Numbered from the stretch's first letter, positions 35,100-45,107 are shown. The stretch: 64,000 nucleotides of DNA from Haliotis asinina (GCF_037392515.1 NC_090291.1:35611001-35675000); one strand, 5' to 3'. The notes: a model not told the origin generated them from the letters alone. A program made the numbers and translations.

Positions 35100-37833
35100 C
35101 CACTTGTTTTAGCATTGTCCTTGTGATACTGTTTTGTGATGTGTTTGTCGACATTCCAGTCACGGTTACGGCTCATAAAACACTCAAAACGAGCAAAGGA
35201 ATCATCAGAGATAGTGATCGATTGTTTGCGGATATGAAAGAGCTTGACATCGTCTCTGAGATGAAAGATCAAGGTGTACTCTATGTCAAACGTTTCACAA
35301 CTCGGAACAATGACGTTGTTTACAAACACCAATGCGTACCTTATCTCCTTTTCTTCACCAACTACTCCAAAATCTCTTAAAGCAGGTTTTTGTAACATCA
35401 GTGTGGACACGTACATTCCGAATCCTCTAAGGTGTTTTAAATGCCACAAGTTCGATCTTGGCGTCAGTACTTGCACACTGTCTGTTGTATGTGCTCACTG
35501 TGGCGAAAAGACACATACAACAGAAGATTGTGACAGTAACGTTACAAAATGTACAAACCGTGCGGGTAATCACTCCTTCTACTCTTAAAGTTGTCCTGTT
35601 TTGGAAACGTCAAATCAAATTCACTCAAAACGTTAGTTTTGCGGAAGCAAAAAACAGTAGAACATAAGGACACCTATGCTTCTATCACCAGAGCACCGTA
35701 AGAAGCGGTTACCACATCGTCTTCTGTATGGTGTCAGACAAACCGGACCTGGGTTAAAAGTGAATCTCCTCTGATATTCTCACCTGCAATATCGACCCAA
35801 ACAACAGAATCAGTTCCTAGTACATCTCAAAGCCAATGTGAAACATCTTCTGATCTTGAGGCATCATCTCAGCCTACATCAAAGTCTACACAGCTCTTTA
35901 AAGGCAAAGGTACGATGCCTGATTCTTTGAAAAACGTAGTGGCAGAGCCCCCAAAGGGTCAGACAATAAAATCAAATTATACAACAAATATGGATCCCTT
36001 GAGGACTGAAAACGTCCGCTCTAGAGCACATAGCTTGTCGCTCACCAAAAATGTACGGGGAAGACCCCAATAAATCCTCTCAAAAGATATCTTATCATAA
36101 TCCAGTTATACAATGGAATTGTAGAGGACTAAGGACTAATTTCCATAAATTACAACTTTTAATCCAAGATTTATCACCCTCAGCATTCTGTCTGCAGGAG
36201 ACATATTTGAAATAGACAGATGCTCTTGACCTGCGTTCGTTCAGTGTAGGATCAAACACGCCTCCGAGGTTTGGGTAGCGCATGTAAACCCGCGGAGGGA
36301 AAATACCTCGGACCGAGGGCCGAAGGCTCGAGGTATTTTTCCCGACTCCAGGGTTTACATGAGCTACCAAAACAGAGGAGAAGGGTTTGATCCGTTCTAT
36401 AAACCGATCTGGTGAAAAATGAATAAGTGAATAAGCAAGATAATACAACTCGGGAAAATCAGCGTTATAGCGAATTGATTCCGTATTGGCGCGCTATAGA
36501 GAATCGACTCGAGGTAAACAAGGTCGTGCAGTCGTCGTCAACCACGTGGCCTAGTCGAACGCTCAGCTATCATTCAATGCCAAGATGTCACTGAGAGAGG
36601 AGGGACGCGAAGCTCTACCAAGCAAACGTTGAAGAACAGCTGGTCTGCGAAGTTACAGGCAAGTTCCCCTTAACTATGACAATGTTATGGGCTAATTGGA
36701 AGGATAAGTCCAGTGCAATTTTGTACATATTACAGTATTATATTTAGAGATCATTTAATGTTTCATTTGAATTGTCTCATCGACGCTCATGGCTGAAATA
36801 TTGCCCAAGGTGGCGTTAAACAATAATTCACTCACTCAAAACTGTTATCACTAGGTTTACATAATTCAAGTAGTAAGAACATTTTCAAAATACTTAACAG
36901 GTAAGTTTTTCTTTCAGGACACAGAAGTGCCGCTGTCTGATGAACAGAACTACGGTCTCTCGAATATCCTGACAACTGAAAAGGCCGGAGAAGACAGCGA
37001 ACTGCACAGAGGAGGAGACACCGGACACTGTCTCTCCACAGGAGGAAAGAAAACTGACCAGACGAAACATTACTTTCAATTTCAGTTTCTGATTGTACAT
37101 GGTCAACGAGAATTAAAAGAAATACTGTTGGTTTTGGTTGCATTCGTTAAGAGTGTATACGTCGAAAAAGACCCAGGGACTTGGTAAAAAATTATACATA
37201 AAGTAATACAGGTAATTACCAAGTACCCGGGTTTTCATGTAGAAGTCCGGGGGACTTCCTCGAAGTAAGATGCATTCGAGGTTTTCATCATGTTTGAAGG
37301 CACCCACAAGATAAGGAGAAATCATCTCAAGAGGTTTATAACTGCATATCATTGTTTTTCGCCTCAGGGTGACTGGGCCACTGGAGTGTCTTCCATTCTA
37401 GTCAAACGGAAGTTATCTATAGCCCAGTTACACTTACTAACCTTCAGGCTGTTGCTGTGCGACAAACTTTCCACGTTGCGTTTACATTAGGTTCTCTGTT
37501 TCTCCGTCTTCAACGTTTCAGAAACGCGATCTTCAAGCTCTATATGATCAACTCCCAAAGCCCTGTATTATTATGTGAGATTTAAATGGGCACAACCCAC
37601 TTGCTGATGAATGTATACCAGAGTCCTCTGCAGTTCCACATATCCGGAAACCGTGGTTCAACGATGAGTGCAAACAAGCTAATAAGGCAAGGAAAAAAGC
37701 AGAACATTATTTCCGTCGCCATCCCGTGGTGCATAATTTAAATAAATTCTAAATTTTAAATGCTGAATCACGGCGTACCTTTAAACAGTATAAACGCAAA
37801 TCTTGGCAAAAGTATGTCTCCAAAATAAATTCT
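35100..37833 (+). pseudogene. gag and endonuclease remnants of LINE A4
   Basis: Gag pieces appear in several frames: VTVTAHKTLKTSKGIIRDSD, CFKCHKFDLGVSTC, CAHCGEKTHTTEDC and a lost third knuckle (CTNRAGNHSFYS with R for C). The endonuclease begins at 36118 as QWNCRGLRTNFHKLQLL, with LQET intact at 36195, followed by a TAG. It resumes at 37330 after the insert (NAYHCFSP-like) and continues to KSWQKYVSKINS at 37833. Many stops make it inactive. It is useful because it keeps the endonuclease N-terminus that A3 has lost. Confidence 0.8.
36243..37329. other. Unidentified 1.1-kb insert in LINE A4, starting with a hairpin element
   Basis: The endonuclease reading is broken between CTGCGTTCGTTCA and AACTGCATATCATTG. 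The left end holds an imperfect palindrome 36250-36392 (GGATCAAAC...GTTTGATCC, with inner arms GGGAAAATACCTCG). The centre includes a family A-like tail near 36780-36835 (GGCTGAAATATTGCCC, CACTCACTC). The right part has AGTACCCGGG and an ACTTGGTAA/TTACCAAGT inverted pair near 37180-37230. No protein domain was recognised in the short frames at 36832-37190. It may be several small insertions. Confidence 0.5.
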
Positions 37834-37975
37834 GGAGTTGCCTGCCCCTACTGACAAGACGTGTGTGTGTACACGCTCTCGCTAAACCACCCGACAAAAG
37901 CAAATACCAAAAGCTGTGAGTAACACCTGACAGATCATATTGCTTTATTAAAGTGTTGCCACTTCAACGTTACCG

Positions 37976-39001
37976 ATGGGGATACCCCTTGACGTTTGGA
38001 GAGCGAGAATAGGAACATTCTCACACCCACATGGCACCCGGCAGGTCGGCCATGTCAGCCCGTATACCCCGTACACTGAATGGCCGTGGTATGTCGATGT
38101 GGGCTATCGGCTCCTGGCTACATATGTGTTGCTTACCTCCATATACAATGCAAGTTTCATTGTCGTGTTTGTCTGGTCTAATATCTTACTCTCGGGGGAT
38201 GTTGAACTGAACCCGGGACCCACCGGTAAGACGAGTCATATCAGTGAAAGCGACCTCGCAGCCATGAAAAATGATATTTTACAGGAGTTTCGGGCAATGA
38301 AGAATGAACTTATGCGTGACATGAGAGACATAAAAACTCAAACTAGGAAACTTAGTAGTACTGTGGACGACATAAAGCGAAACATACAGGATATTCAAGG
38401 GGAACAATCTGTCCTACGTTTAGATATAGAAGCTGTCAGTGACCGTCTGGACAAACTTGAGTGTAACCCTCCACGTCAGAGTGGATCTGGTCAGCATGAT
38501 GTGATAGACTTGCTAAAGGAAGTTGAAAAATTAGAACAATACAATAGACGTAACAATGTTTTGCTATATGGCGTGTCCGAAAAACCTGAAGAAGTTAGCT
38601 GGGATTTGAGAGCCTTGTCATGTGAGATTCTGAATGACTGTTTGGACTCGGACAGTGTCCGGCTGTCTCCAGAGGATATCGCTGAAGCTCACAGGATCGG
38701 ACGTCGGCCATCACAAACTAAACGTACTAGGCCAATCATAATTAAATTCTTTACCTCGGACTGCAAAATACGCTCACTTGGTCTCCGTAACGCACTAAGG
38801 AGCAAAGGTTATGGGGTCGCCAGTGACCTGACTCACAGACAGAGGAAAATACTTCAAGATCTACGATCACAGAACAAACGTGGCTACTTCCGAAACGGCG
38901 AACTGGTAGTATCGGAGAGTACGGACACCTCGAATACAGACACAGCCTGCTCCATTGTAGAGAGCATTCCTCATGTAAACCCACCTCCCACAAATACCTA
39001 G
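37976..39001 (+). CDS. LINE B ORF1: 2A motif, coiled coil, L1-ORF1-like RNA-binding region
   Basis: 341 residues from ATG 37976. Residues about 44-72 are hydrophobic (YRLLATYVLLTSIY, then FIVVFVW). They lead straight into SGDVELNPGP, a perfect 2A consensus (DxExNPGP), with the predicted skip between G81 and P82 (38198-38221). Residues about 90-155 form a charged coiled coil (AAMKNDILQEFRAMKNEL and on). The region EQYNRRNNVLLYGVSEKP (near 180-200), EDIAEAHRIGRRP and TRPIIIKF resembles the RNA-binding domain of L1-type ORF1 proteins. 2A motifs in APE-type LINEs are known from marine invertebrates. Skipping would release an 81-residue hydrophobic peptide from the RNA-binding part. The frame ends in TAG at 38999-39001 with ORF2 open immediately behind it. 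Confidence 0.9.
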   Translation: MGIPLDVWRARIGTFSHPHGTRQVGHVSPYTPYTEWPWYVDVGYRLLATYVLLTSIYNASFIVVFVWSNILLSGDVELNPGPTGKTSHISESDLAAMKNDILQEFRAMKNELMRDMRDIKTQTRKLSSTVDDIKRNIQDIQGEQSVLRLDIEAVSDRLDKLECNPPRQSGSGQHDVIDLLKEVEKLEQYNRRNNVLLYGVSEKPEEVSWDLRALSCEILNDCLDSDSVRLSPEDIAEAHRIGRRPSQTKRTRPIIIKFFTSDCKIRSLGLRNALRSKGYGVASDLTHRQRKILQDLRSQNKRGYFRNGELVVSESTDTSNTDTACSIVESIPHVNPPPTNT

Positions 39002-42000
39002 GGGTGTGGCCACACCCAGCTACACAGCCGTTCGGCTTTGAACGTAAACAAACAGTTTCTCTTTTGGAATATCTCCGGTTTCCTCAATAAACTTTCAGAT
39101 ACTTGTTTTACCGATTATATATCTGACTTTGATATTATTGGTCTTCTAGAAACATGGACTATTGACTATGATTATGACCATATTTTTCATGAACACATAC
39201 CCTATAGTATCAATGCCCTTAAAACAGCGATTAGAGGAAGACCGTCAGGAGGTATAACTGTTCTTGTGAAAAAGTCCCTCAATAATTATGTGAAAACATC
39301 TAAAATCACAGAGAATGCTGTATTTTTGTTAATTGACAAGACTGCCTTTTCATTGGATAAAGATGTCCTATATGCCAGTGTATACGTAAACCCAAGTGGC
39401 TCTACCTGGTATACACACAAACAGATTAAGTGTGGTATCACGCTGTTCTGTAACTCACTTGTTGAGGTACTTGGATCAAGGAATAAGGATGTGCATGTGA
39501 TTGTTGGTGGGGACTTCAATGCTCGAACGGGAACACTATGTGATGCCATTGATAATGACATCTCTGATATCTTGGGGGATGAGTATATGTCGTCGTTTGA
39601 GGACAGCGTTAACATCGACAGGTCATCGTGTGATAAAATCATCAACAGTGCTGGTCGTGTCCTGGTGAATATGTGTGCTGCCCTTAATATGTCCATCTTA
39701 AACGGCCGTTGTGGTGCGGATTCTGGTATCGGCGACTTTACGTTTATTAATCAGAGTGGATCAAGTGTAATTGATTATATTATTGTATCTAATTGCCTAT
39801 TTTCATATTGTAAACATTTTGAAGTTGTTTCACGAGCTGACTCAAGCCATCAACCGTTAGCGTGCTCGTTTCAGTCACGTGACCCTGCTACCGACGACAG
39901 TGTTGAAGTAGCACGTGCAAAACGTGTGACGGACCGCTATGTGTGGGACCTGAAGTATCTCCAACAGTTCAGGGAGAACCTGTTGTTACCTGCCGTTGTT
40001 GACATATTTGAGAAATGTATACTACCTGTTGATGAAATTGATAAGGTTGTTACTCAGTTTACTGCAGTAATCTGTGAAGCGGCCGGTAGTATGAAGCGCC
40101 ATAAGAAAACTAGATTTGTACACTCCGAACCATGGTTTGACGCGGAATGTAGGTTCCATAGATCAGAAAGGGAAAGACTTCTTAAAGTATTTCGTGGTAA
40201 TAAAACTGATGTTCACTTGAGTAATTATATTAAAGCCCGGAATACCTACACATCAATACTTAGAAATAAAAGGAAAGCATATTATGACAAAGTGAGCGAT
40301 AAAATCGCAAGAAGTCTCCATGATAGTAAAGCATTCTGGTCTACTTTAAAAGGGTTGTCCTCCTCTGCCAATACTCGTTCTCCTAATATAACCATCTGCG
40401 AATGGGCTGACCATTTCAAAAACCTGTTTCTTTCCGATGATCAGTCCGAAGTCAGTGTTATGCATGAAACTGACTCTGATAACTGTGATGATATGACACG
40501 CTTCATTTTAGACTCTCCTATTTCACAGGAGGAGGTTTTCACCGCCATCGAAGGGCTGAAGTGTGGCAAATCCTCAGGTACTGATTTATTAATTCCAGAA
40601 TTTTTCAAATACACAACCGATATTTTGGTACCATATCTTGCAGCTCTTTTCAATGCCATGTTTGAACAGGCTTACTTTCCAGAATCATGGTCGGAGGCTG
40701 TCATTGTTCCTTTATATAAGAAAGGTGATATACACTCCCCATCTAACTATAGAGGTATTTCTCTTCTTAGTGTATTTAGCAAGGTTTATGTGTCTATATT
40801 AAACAGGAGATTAACGTATTGGTGTGAAGCATATTGTAAAATTGTAGAGTCACAAGCTGGTTTCCGCCACGATTACTCCACCATTGATAACATATTTATC
40901 CTCCAGTCTATTATCCAGAGGTACCTGAGTAAGCAAAAGGTCAAACTTTACTGTGTATTCGTGGATTTTGCAAAGGCATTCGACAGTGTAAGTCGTTTGA
41001 AATTATGGTCAGTATTGAAGTCTAGAGGTGTCTCCCCCAAAATGGTTAACTCTGTACAGGCTATCTATTCTTCCGTTAAGGCTACCGTAAAATTTGATAA
41101 TGTGCTATCAGGATTTTTCCCTTGTTCACGTGGTGTTCGTCAGGGCTGCGTCCTAAGCCCTCTGCTGTTTTCAATTTTTATCAACGAGCTGGCTGTTGAG
41201 ATAGAACGGTGTTCAGGTCCAGGTATCCAATTACATCCTGATGTTATTCAGATATTTATTCTCCTCTTTGCGGATGACATCGTACTTATATCTGATTCTA
41301 TTGGTGGACTACAGAAACGCATCAATGTTTTAGAAACGTTTTGTATAGAATACGGTCTTGAAGTCAATTTGGATAAGACAAAAGTTGTCGTGTTTCAGAA
41401 AGGTGGTATTTTATCAAGACGAGAAAGTTGGTTTTATAATGGTAGGAAGTTGGAAGCTGTAACTTCATATAAGTATCTTGGTATAACCTTCACGAGGGGC
41501 TTGTCTTGGTCTAGTCATTGTTCCAATGCAGCCTTGCAAGGCAAAAAGGCCTTATTTGGTGTCCTTAAAACAATAAGTAAACTAAGCAATATATCTCTTG
41601 AGTTATACTTTAAGATATTTGATAGGAAAATAGCTCCTATTCTGCTGTATGGTGCCGAGGTCTGGGGATTCTATCAGAATGACTGTATAGAATCGGTACA
41701 CACATTGGCTTGCAAACGAATTTTAGGCGTCAAGATCTCTACAACTAATAATATAGCTCGTGGTGAATGTGGGCGGTTTCCCCTATATATTTTAGCATAT
41801 AAACGGGTTATAAAGTATTGGCTAAAACTATTAGGCATGTCTGAATCTCGTCATCCCAAAAAATGTTATCACATGATGCTAATGGCTTTAGATCATAATA
41901 GAGTTAATTGGGCGTCGAAGTGTAGAGATCTGCTTTACAGCTTGGGTTTTGGCTTTGTTTGGGAGCAGCAAACTGTTACTTCCCCTACCTCATTCTTAAC

Positions 42001-42448
42001 TGAATTTGAGAATCGTCTTAAATGTATTCATGAACAGAACTGGTTCAGCTCACTTCAAAATGGCAGTAAATCTACGTGTTATTCTTATTTTAAAACATCA
42101 CTGTCTAGAGAGCCATATTTAAATGTGATTAGCATTAAAAAGTTTAGAGTAGCACTCGCGCAGTTTAGGTGCTTTTCACACCAGTTACGTATTGAAACTG
42201 GAAGATATTATAAAATAGATAGAAATGACAGGCTATGTTTACAATGCGAGGAAGGCTATATTGAGGATGAGTACCACTTTCTCCTCGTGTGTTCCAAATT
42301 CAAACAGCTCCGCTTGAACCATTTACCTAAAGCCTTTTGCACCAATCCATGTAAAGCAAAATTCAAACTCCTTATGTCATCATTAGACTGTAATCTTATA
42401 AATAATTTAGCTAGCTTTATTTACCATGCAATGCATCTAAGATGTTAA
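39002..42448 (+). CDS. LINE B ORF2: APE endonuclease and reverse transcriptase
   Basis: The frame is open directly after the ORF1 TAG and in the same phase. The first start-like codon is TTG at 39038; the first ATG comes only after endonuclease residues (DEYM, near residue 187 counted from 39038). From that count: E38 in GLLETW, GGDFNARTG near 157 and SSHQPL with H271 are the APE-type endonuclease motifs. RT motifs are YKKGDIHSPSNYRGISLL, AGFRHDYST, FVDFAKAFDSV, RQGCVLSPLLFSIFINEL and LLFADDIVL (FADD at 744-747), then SYKYLGITFTRGLSW in the thumb. The C-terminus has CLQCEEGYIEDEYHFLLVC, a CX2C...HX4C zinc motif. The enzyme nicks DNA and reverse-transcribes LINE RNA there. No disabling change is visible. 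Confidence 0.93.
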   Translation, partial: GCGHTQLHSRSALNVNKQFLFWNISGFLNKLSDTCFTDYISDFDIIGLLETWTIDYDYDHIFHEHIPYSINALKTAIRGRPSGGITVLVKKSLNNYVKTSKITENAVFLLIDKTAFSLDKDVLYASVYVNPSGSTWYTHKQIKCGITLFCNSLVEVLGSRNKDVHVIVGGDFNARTGTLCDAIDNDISDILGDEYMSSFEDSVNIDRSSCDKIINSAGRVLVNMCAALNMSILNGRCGADSGIGDFTFINQSGSSVIDYIIVSNCLFSYCKHFEVVSRADSSHQPLACSFQSRDPATDDSVEVARAKRVTDRYVWDLKYLQQFRENLLLPAVVDIFEKCILPVDEIDKVVTQFTAVICEAAGSMKRHKKTRFVHSEPWFDAECRFHRSERERLLKVFRGNKTDVHLSNYIKARNTYTSILRNKRKAYYDKVSDKIARSLHDSKAFWSTLKGLSSSANTRSPNITICEWADHFKNLFLSDDQSEVSVMHETDSDNCDDMTRFILDSPISQEEVFTAIEGLKCGKSSGTDLLIPEFFKYTTDILVPYLAALFNAMFEQAYFPESWSEAVIVPLYKKGDIHSPSNYRGISLLSVFSKVYVSILNRRLTYWCEAYCKIVESQAGFRHDYSTIDNIFILQSIIQRYLSKQKVKLYCVFVDFAKAFDSVSRLKLWSVLKSRGVSPKMVNSVQAIYSSVKATVKFDNVLSGFFPCSRGVRQGCVLSPLLFSIFINELAVEIERCSGPGIQLHPDVIQIFILLFADDIVLISDSIGGLQKRINVLETFCIEYGLEVNLDKTKVVVFQKGGILSRRESWFYNGRKLEAVTSYKYLGITFTRGLSWSSHCSNAALQGKKALFGVLKTISKLSNISLELYFKIFDRKIAPILLYGAEVWGFYQNDCIESVHTLACKRILGVKISTTNNIARGECGRFPLYILAYKRVIKYWLKLLGMSESRHPKKCYHMMLMALDHNRVNWASKCRDLLYSLGFGFVWEQQTVTSPTSFLTEFENRLKCIHEQNWFSSLQNGSKSTCYSYFKTSLSREPYLNVISIKKFRVALAQFRCFSHQLRIETGRYYKIDRNDRLCLQCEEGYIEDEYHFLLVCSKFKQLRLNHLPKAFCTNPCKAKFKLLMSSLDCNLINNLASFIYHAMHLRC
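39003..39018 (+). promoter_or_regulatory. Hairpin just behind the ORF1 stop of LINE B
   Basis: GGGTGTGGCCACACCC is a perfect inverted repeat that begins one base after the TAG. As RNA it can fold as a 6-bp stem with a GGCC loop. A structure this close to a stop between two in-frame ORFs could affect termination, readthrough or reinitiation; this role is inferred. Confidence 0.5.
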
Positions 42449-42489
42449 AACTACCGATCTATACTGTATACACCATGTTTTGTCATACA

Positions 42490-42557
42490 CCATGCAACTT
42501 TTGTAGTTATGGGCCGATGGCCTACACTTCTGTAATAAAGAATATATATATATTCAT
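42490..42557 (+). promoter_or_regulatory. LINE B 3' hairpin and polyadenylation signal
   Basis: ATGGGCCGATGGCCTACA forms a GGCC-GAT-GGCC stem-loop and is followed by AATAAAGAA. The related minus-strand LINE at 60903-60960 keeps the same arrangement (GGGCCAACGGCCTACA then AATAAAGAA). It is probably the RT recognition end. Confidence 0.6.
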
Positions 42558-42569
42558 AAAATAAATTCT

Positions 42570-43562
42570 CGGACACCTATGTCCAAGGTATGGAACATAG
42601 TTCAGCCATATAGGGATCTCTGGTACCACATTGGCTGACCTTGCTCCTAAAGCAGCACCTAACACCACCTGTGACACCACTTCTTATGCCTTACACTGAT
42701 TATAAAGTCACCATTAGATCTTATATCCGTGATCTGATGCAAAAGAAGTGGGACTCACAAGTAGGTATAAATAAATTACATGCGATAAAACCCAACATTG
42801 GTCCTCCGTTTTGTATCCCTTGTGATGATAAAATCAGCCAAGCATATCTTGCACTCATGCATACAGATTGGTGACGCAATAGTTGATTGGGGGGTCATTT
42901 CATCAAATCTGTGGGAGTGAACACTTTTCACTTTGGATGGACGGTGTGGTGAACATTTTTATGCGTCTATTTTTTACAAAGAAATAGAATTGTTGGATAA
43001 ATTTTGAAGAATATGTTTTGTATATAGAAAAATGTTATTTTATTTATGGTAGTATAAATTAACAACTGCGATTGTTAGTTGCTGTGCCTTCAAAGGGGGT
43101 TAAAGTATCGTAAAATTATTGTCCCCCTGAAAGGGTACGTAAGTCCCAAAATTTTCAAAGTAAAACTTTCACGTACCAGGTTTTTAAACGTAGTATATTT
43201 GTTATTTTAATTTTTGGCTAAATTGTCTTACAATTGTCAGTGGCTGAGGGGATGATGTAAATCCAGCTAGGGTTCATGCAGGTAGCAAAGGTGATATAAG
43301 TCCCCATGGTCCCTAGTACGGTGATCTACCTTCAGCTGTTGGTGATCTACAGCCCGTGTTTTATATTGTATTGTCTTCTCTCGTTACAGTGTTTTTGTTT
43401 TACATGCTAGTTTTATATCTGTGATAGTCTAGTATTTTAACTGTCCATTGTCCATAGCTTTTACTCTTCCGGATGTTTTCATTTTATTGTGAATTGCTGT
43501 CACGATATGGCCGATGTGACGGTGAATATTAACTTTCTCACTCACGCACTCACTCACTCACT
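42570..43562 (+). pseudogene. LINE A4 RNase H end, Cys-rich tail and 3' UTR
   Basis: After LINE B the A4 reading goes from NSRTPMSKVWNMV to the end of RNase H (HIGISG, LADLAPKAAP), then SYIRDLMQKKWDSQVG and CIPCDDK, with a deletion of the YLGCQSRFEEV region near 42800. The 3' UTR begins near 43020 and shows the family hairpin in altered form (GTGCCTTC / GAAAGGGTAC). Not functional. Confidence 0.8.
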
Positions 43563-43588
43563 TTTATGCGTCCATATAGAAATGGAGT

Positions 43589-43674
43589 GGGTCCCGTTTC
43601 ACAGAGCTATCGTGGCTGTACGGAAAGGAGGTACGGTCGTCATAGCGCCACATTAGCTTTGTGAAACGGGACCC
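43589..43674. repeat. 86-bp hairpin element
   Basis: GGGTCCCGTTTCAC (43589-43602) is the exact complement of GTGAAACGGGACCC (43661-43674). The arms continue imperfectly inwards (AGAGCTATCGTGGC against GCGCCACATTAGCT). It is probably a small foldback/MITE copy next to the end of LINE A4. Confidence 0.7.
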
Positions 43675-44416
43675 TGGAGTGTGGGTGAGACATCTGGTAT
43701 CCATTTGGTCATGTAGTGAAGTGAAAAGCGTCGCTCCCTGCCATTTTCAAGTGTGCAGACCCGTTCTAGTTACTAGTATATTCGGTCACTTGACGTAATT
43801 TCCAAAGACTTACATGTTACTTCAGTGTAGCATAAATAATGTTTATGAAGTGAGTTTAGGATGGATCTTTGTAAAATTTTACAGGCAATTGTGAAATCTG
43901 CTTTGCACACATAATTTCAGTTTTCATAACTAATGACATCGCATTTATCAACTTACGTGTGTTGTGCCACAATACACAGTCCCTTGGATCAATAATATCT
44001 TTGATCCGCCGTGGCTCAGCCAGGCGAAGGTTTAGACAGTCCCTTGAAAAAAGCAATCCCCCAAACGAATGACGGACAAATATACTGGTAATGTGGCGAA
44101 TGTCATACAGGTGAACCCTCCCATCCCGTAGACAGCCATATGTAAGGGCACAGAAAAAGTAATCCCAAATATGACACGTGCTACAAACAATGGCAGAAGC
44201 AAACAGCTAAGCAGACGACATCAGCTGGCTGTCACGTGACGAGTTCGCGGTCACAGGAGTTAGACCTAAACTTCAGGGTTGTGTTCGCTGAGGAGTAACT
44301 GTTGAAGAAGTACATTTATGATTCAATCTCTTGCCTGAAAGAGTACACGTGGCTCCGTAAGGTATTCCCCTTCGGTCATCTTCAGTTTTGAACTGGTGCA
44401 AGGACATTAGCAGACA
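43675..44416 (+). other. Upstream region of P450 gene B
   Basis: Unique sequence before the gene B start; it should hold the promoter and 5' UTR. I see no convincing TATA box. GGCTGTCACGTGACG at 44228 and GTACACGTGGC at 44343 contain CACGTG cores, which could be bHLH sites, but this is weak. Confidence 0.4.
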
Positions 44417-44762
44417 ATGGTGGATATATTTGCTTTCTTCACTTCCAGTCATACAACTGTGTTGCTGTGTGGAGCTGTGCTAGTTTTGTTATGGCTGCTA
44501 ACTCGGCGTCCGTCTGGGCTGCCTCCCGGTCCTCCTCTCCTCCCGTTTTTAGGGAATGCCCTCTCCATGGGCTCCGATCCCCGGATCACGTTTAAGAAAC
44601 TTAGGCAACAATATGGCGACATCTTCTGTTTGTACATGTTCAACACACCAGTCATCGTCCTCAACGGTTACAGCACTCTGAAAGACGCCTTTGTCAAGAA
44701 CGCCGACGTCTTTTCGGACAGGCCTCATTCATTAATAAGTGACTTTATTGCCAAAGGGAAAG
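44417..44762 (+). CDS. Cytochrome P450 gene B (CYP2 clan), exon 1; complete four-exon gene
   Basis: The gene has exons 44417-44762, 53586-54110, 54390-54830 and 54956-55134, 1491 nt in all: 496 residues, typical for CYP2 enzymes. Exon 1 starts at ATG 44417 and encodes a membrane anchor (TVLLCGAVLVLLWLL, about residues 13-28), the basic and proline-rich hinge RRPSGLPPGPPLLPFLGN that orients microsomal P450s, and the first beta-sheet region (YGDIFCLYM, VIVLNGYSTLKDAFVK, FSDRP). It ends in AKGKG at donor GTAGGT (44763). The enzyme should be a microsomal monooxygenase in xenobiotic, steroid or fatty-acid oxidation; the substrate is unknown. Intron 1 is 8.8 kb and holds SINEs, a 39-bp minisatellite, a LINE A fragment and a MULE-like element. 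Confidence 0.93.
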
Positions 44763-45107
44763 GTAGGTGCCGAAATGACCTCCTTGTCCATTGCAAGTGT
44801 TGATATTAACTAGATATTGTAGTTTCAAATGGTTCAGAATATTTACACTTTGACCCGTATCTTTGTCTTTGGTTTTGCATCAATCTTTCTGTATATATGA
44901 TCAAATCACTTAAGTAAAAAAGTCATATTGGCAATATTGGTCACAACAGACACAAAACAATACTAGGATTCTGGAAAGTACCGACAATGAGCAGGTAATG
45001 ACCCTATCGAACTGTCTGTACAGTGTTTGGTACTGGACTAGCTTTCCCCAAGGCATTACTAAAGGGTTAACAATGACAACATAAAACCGTTGCGGTTTCG
45101 CTCTGTC
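44763..45107 (+). other. Intron 1 of P450 gene B, first part
   Basis: Donor GTAGGT followed by unique AT-rich sequence. Nothing else is recognised. Confidence 0.6.

Larger units (their letters stand above)
37834..42557 (+). mobile_element. LINE family B, apparently complete, 2A-bearing (CR1/L2-like group)
   Basis: The 4724-bp element is inserted in LINE A4 with a perfect 12-bp duplication AAAATAAATTCT (37822-37833 and 42558-42569). It has a 142-bp 5' leader, ORF1 (37976-39001), ORF2 in the same frame after one TAG (to 42448), and a 109-bp 3' UTR with a GGGCC/GGCC hairpin, AATAAA and a short AT-rich end. ORF2 has no stop or frameshift over 3.4 kb. The coiled-coil ORF1 with 2A, the APE endonuclease, the lack of RNase H and the FADD box fit the CR1/L2 group; the clade is not fixed. 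Intact ORFs and an exact duplication suggest recent insertion. Confidence 0.93.
34561..43562 (+). mobile_element. LINE family A, copy A4, with two nested insertions
   Basis: The copy begins GGCACCCTTGAAGGGACACC (diverged 5' end) and ends near 43562 with GATGTGACGGTGAATATTAAC and a CACTCACTCAC tail. It contains gag remnants (35100-36070), the endonuclease start (36118-36240), an unidentified insert (36243-37329), more endonuclease (37330-37833), the intact LINE B (37834-42557), then a jump to RNase H (42614) and a 3' UTR. The RT core is deleted between KVWNMV (42600) and HIGISG (42614). Confidence 0.85.

Noticed and set aside
39286..39696. Minus-strand frame within LINE B ORF2
   Set aside because: Shadow of the endonuclease coding frame.
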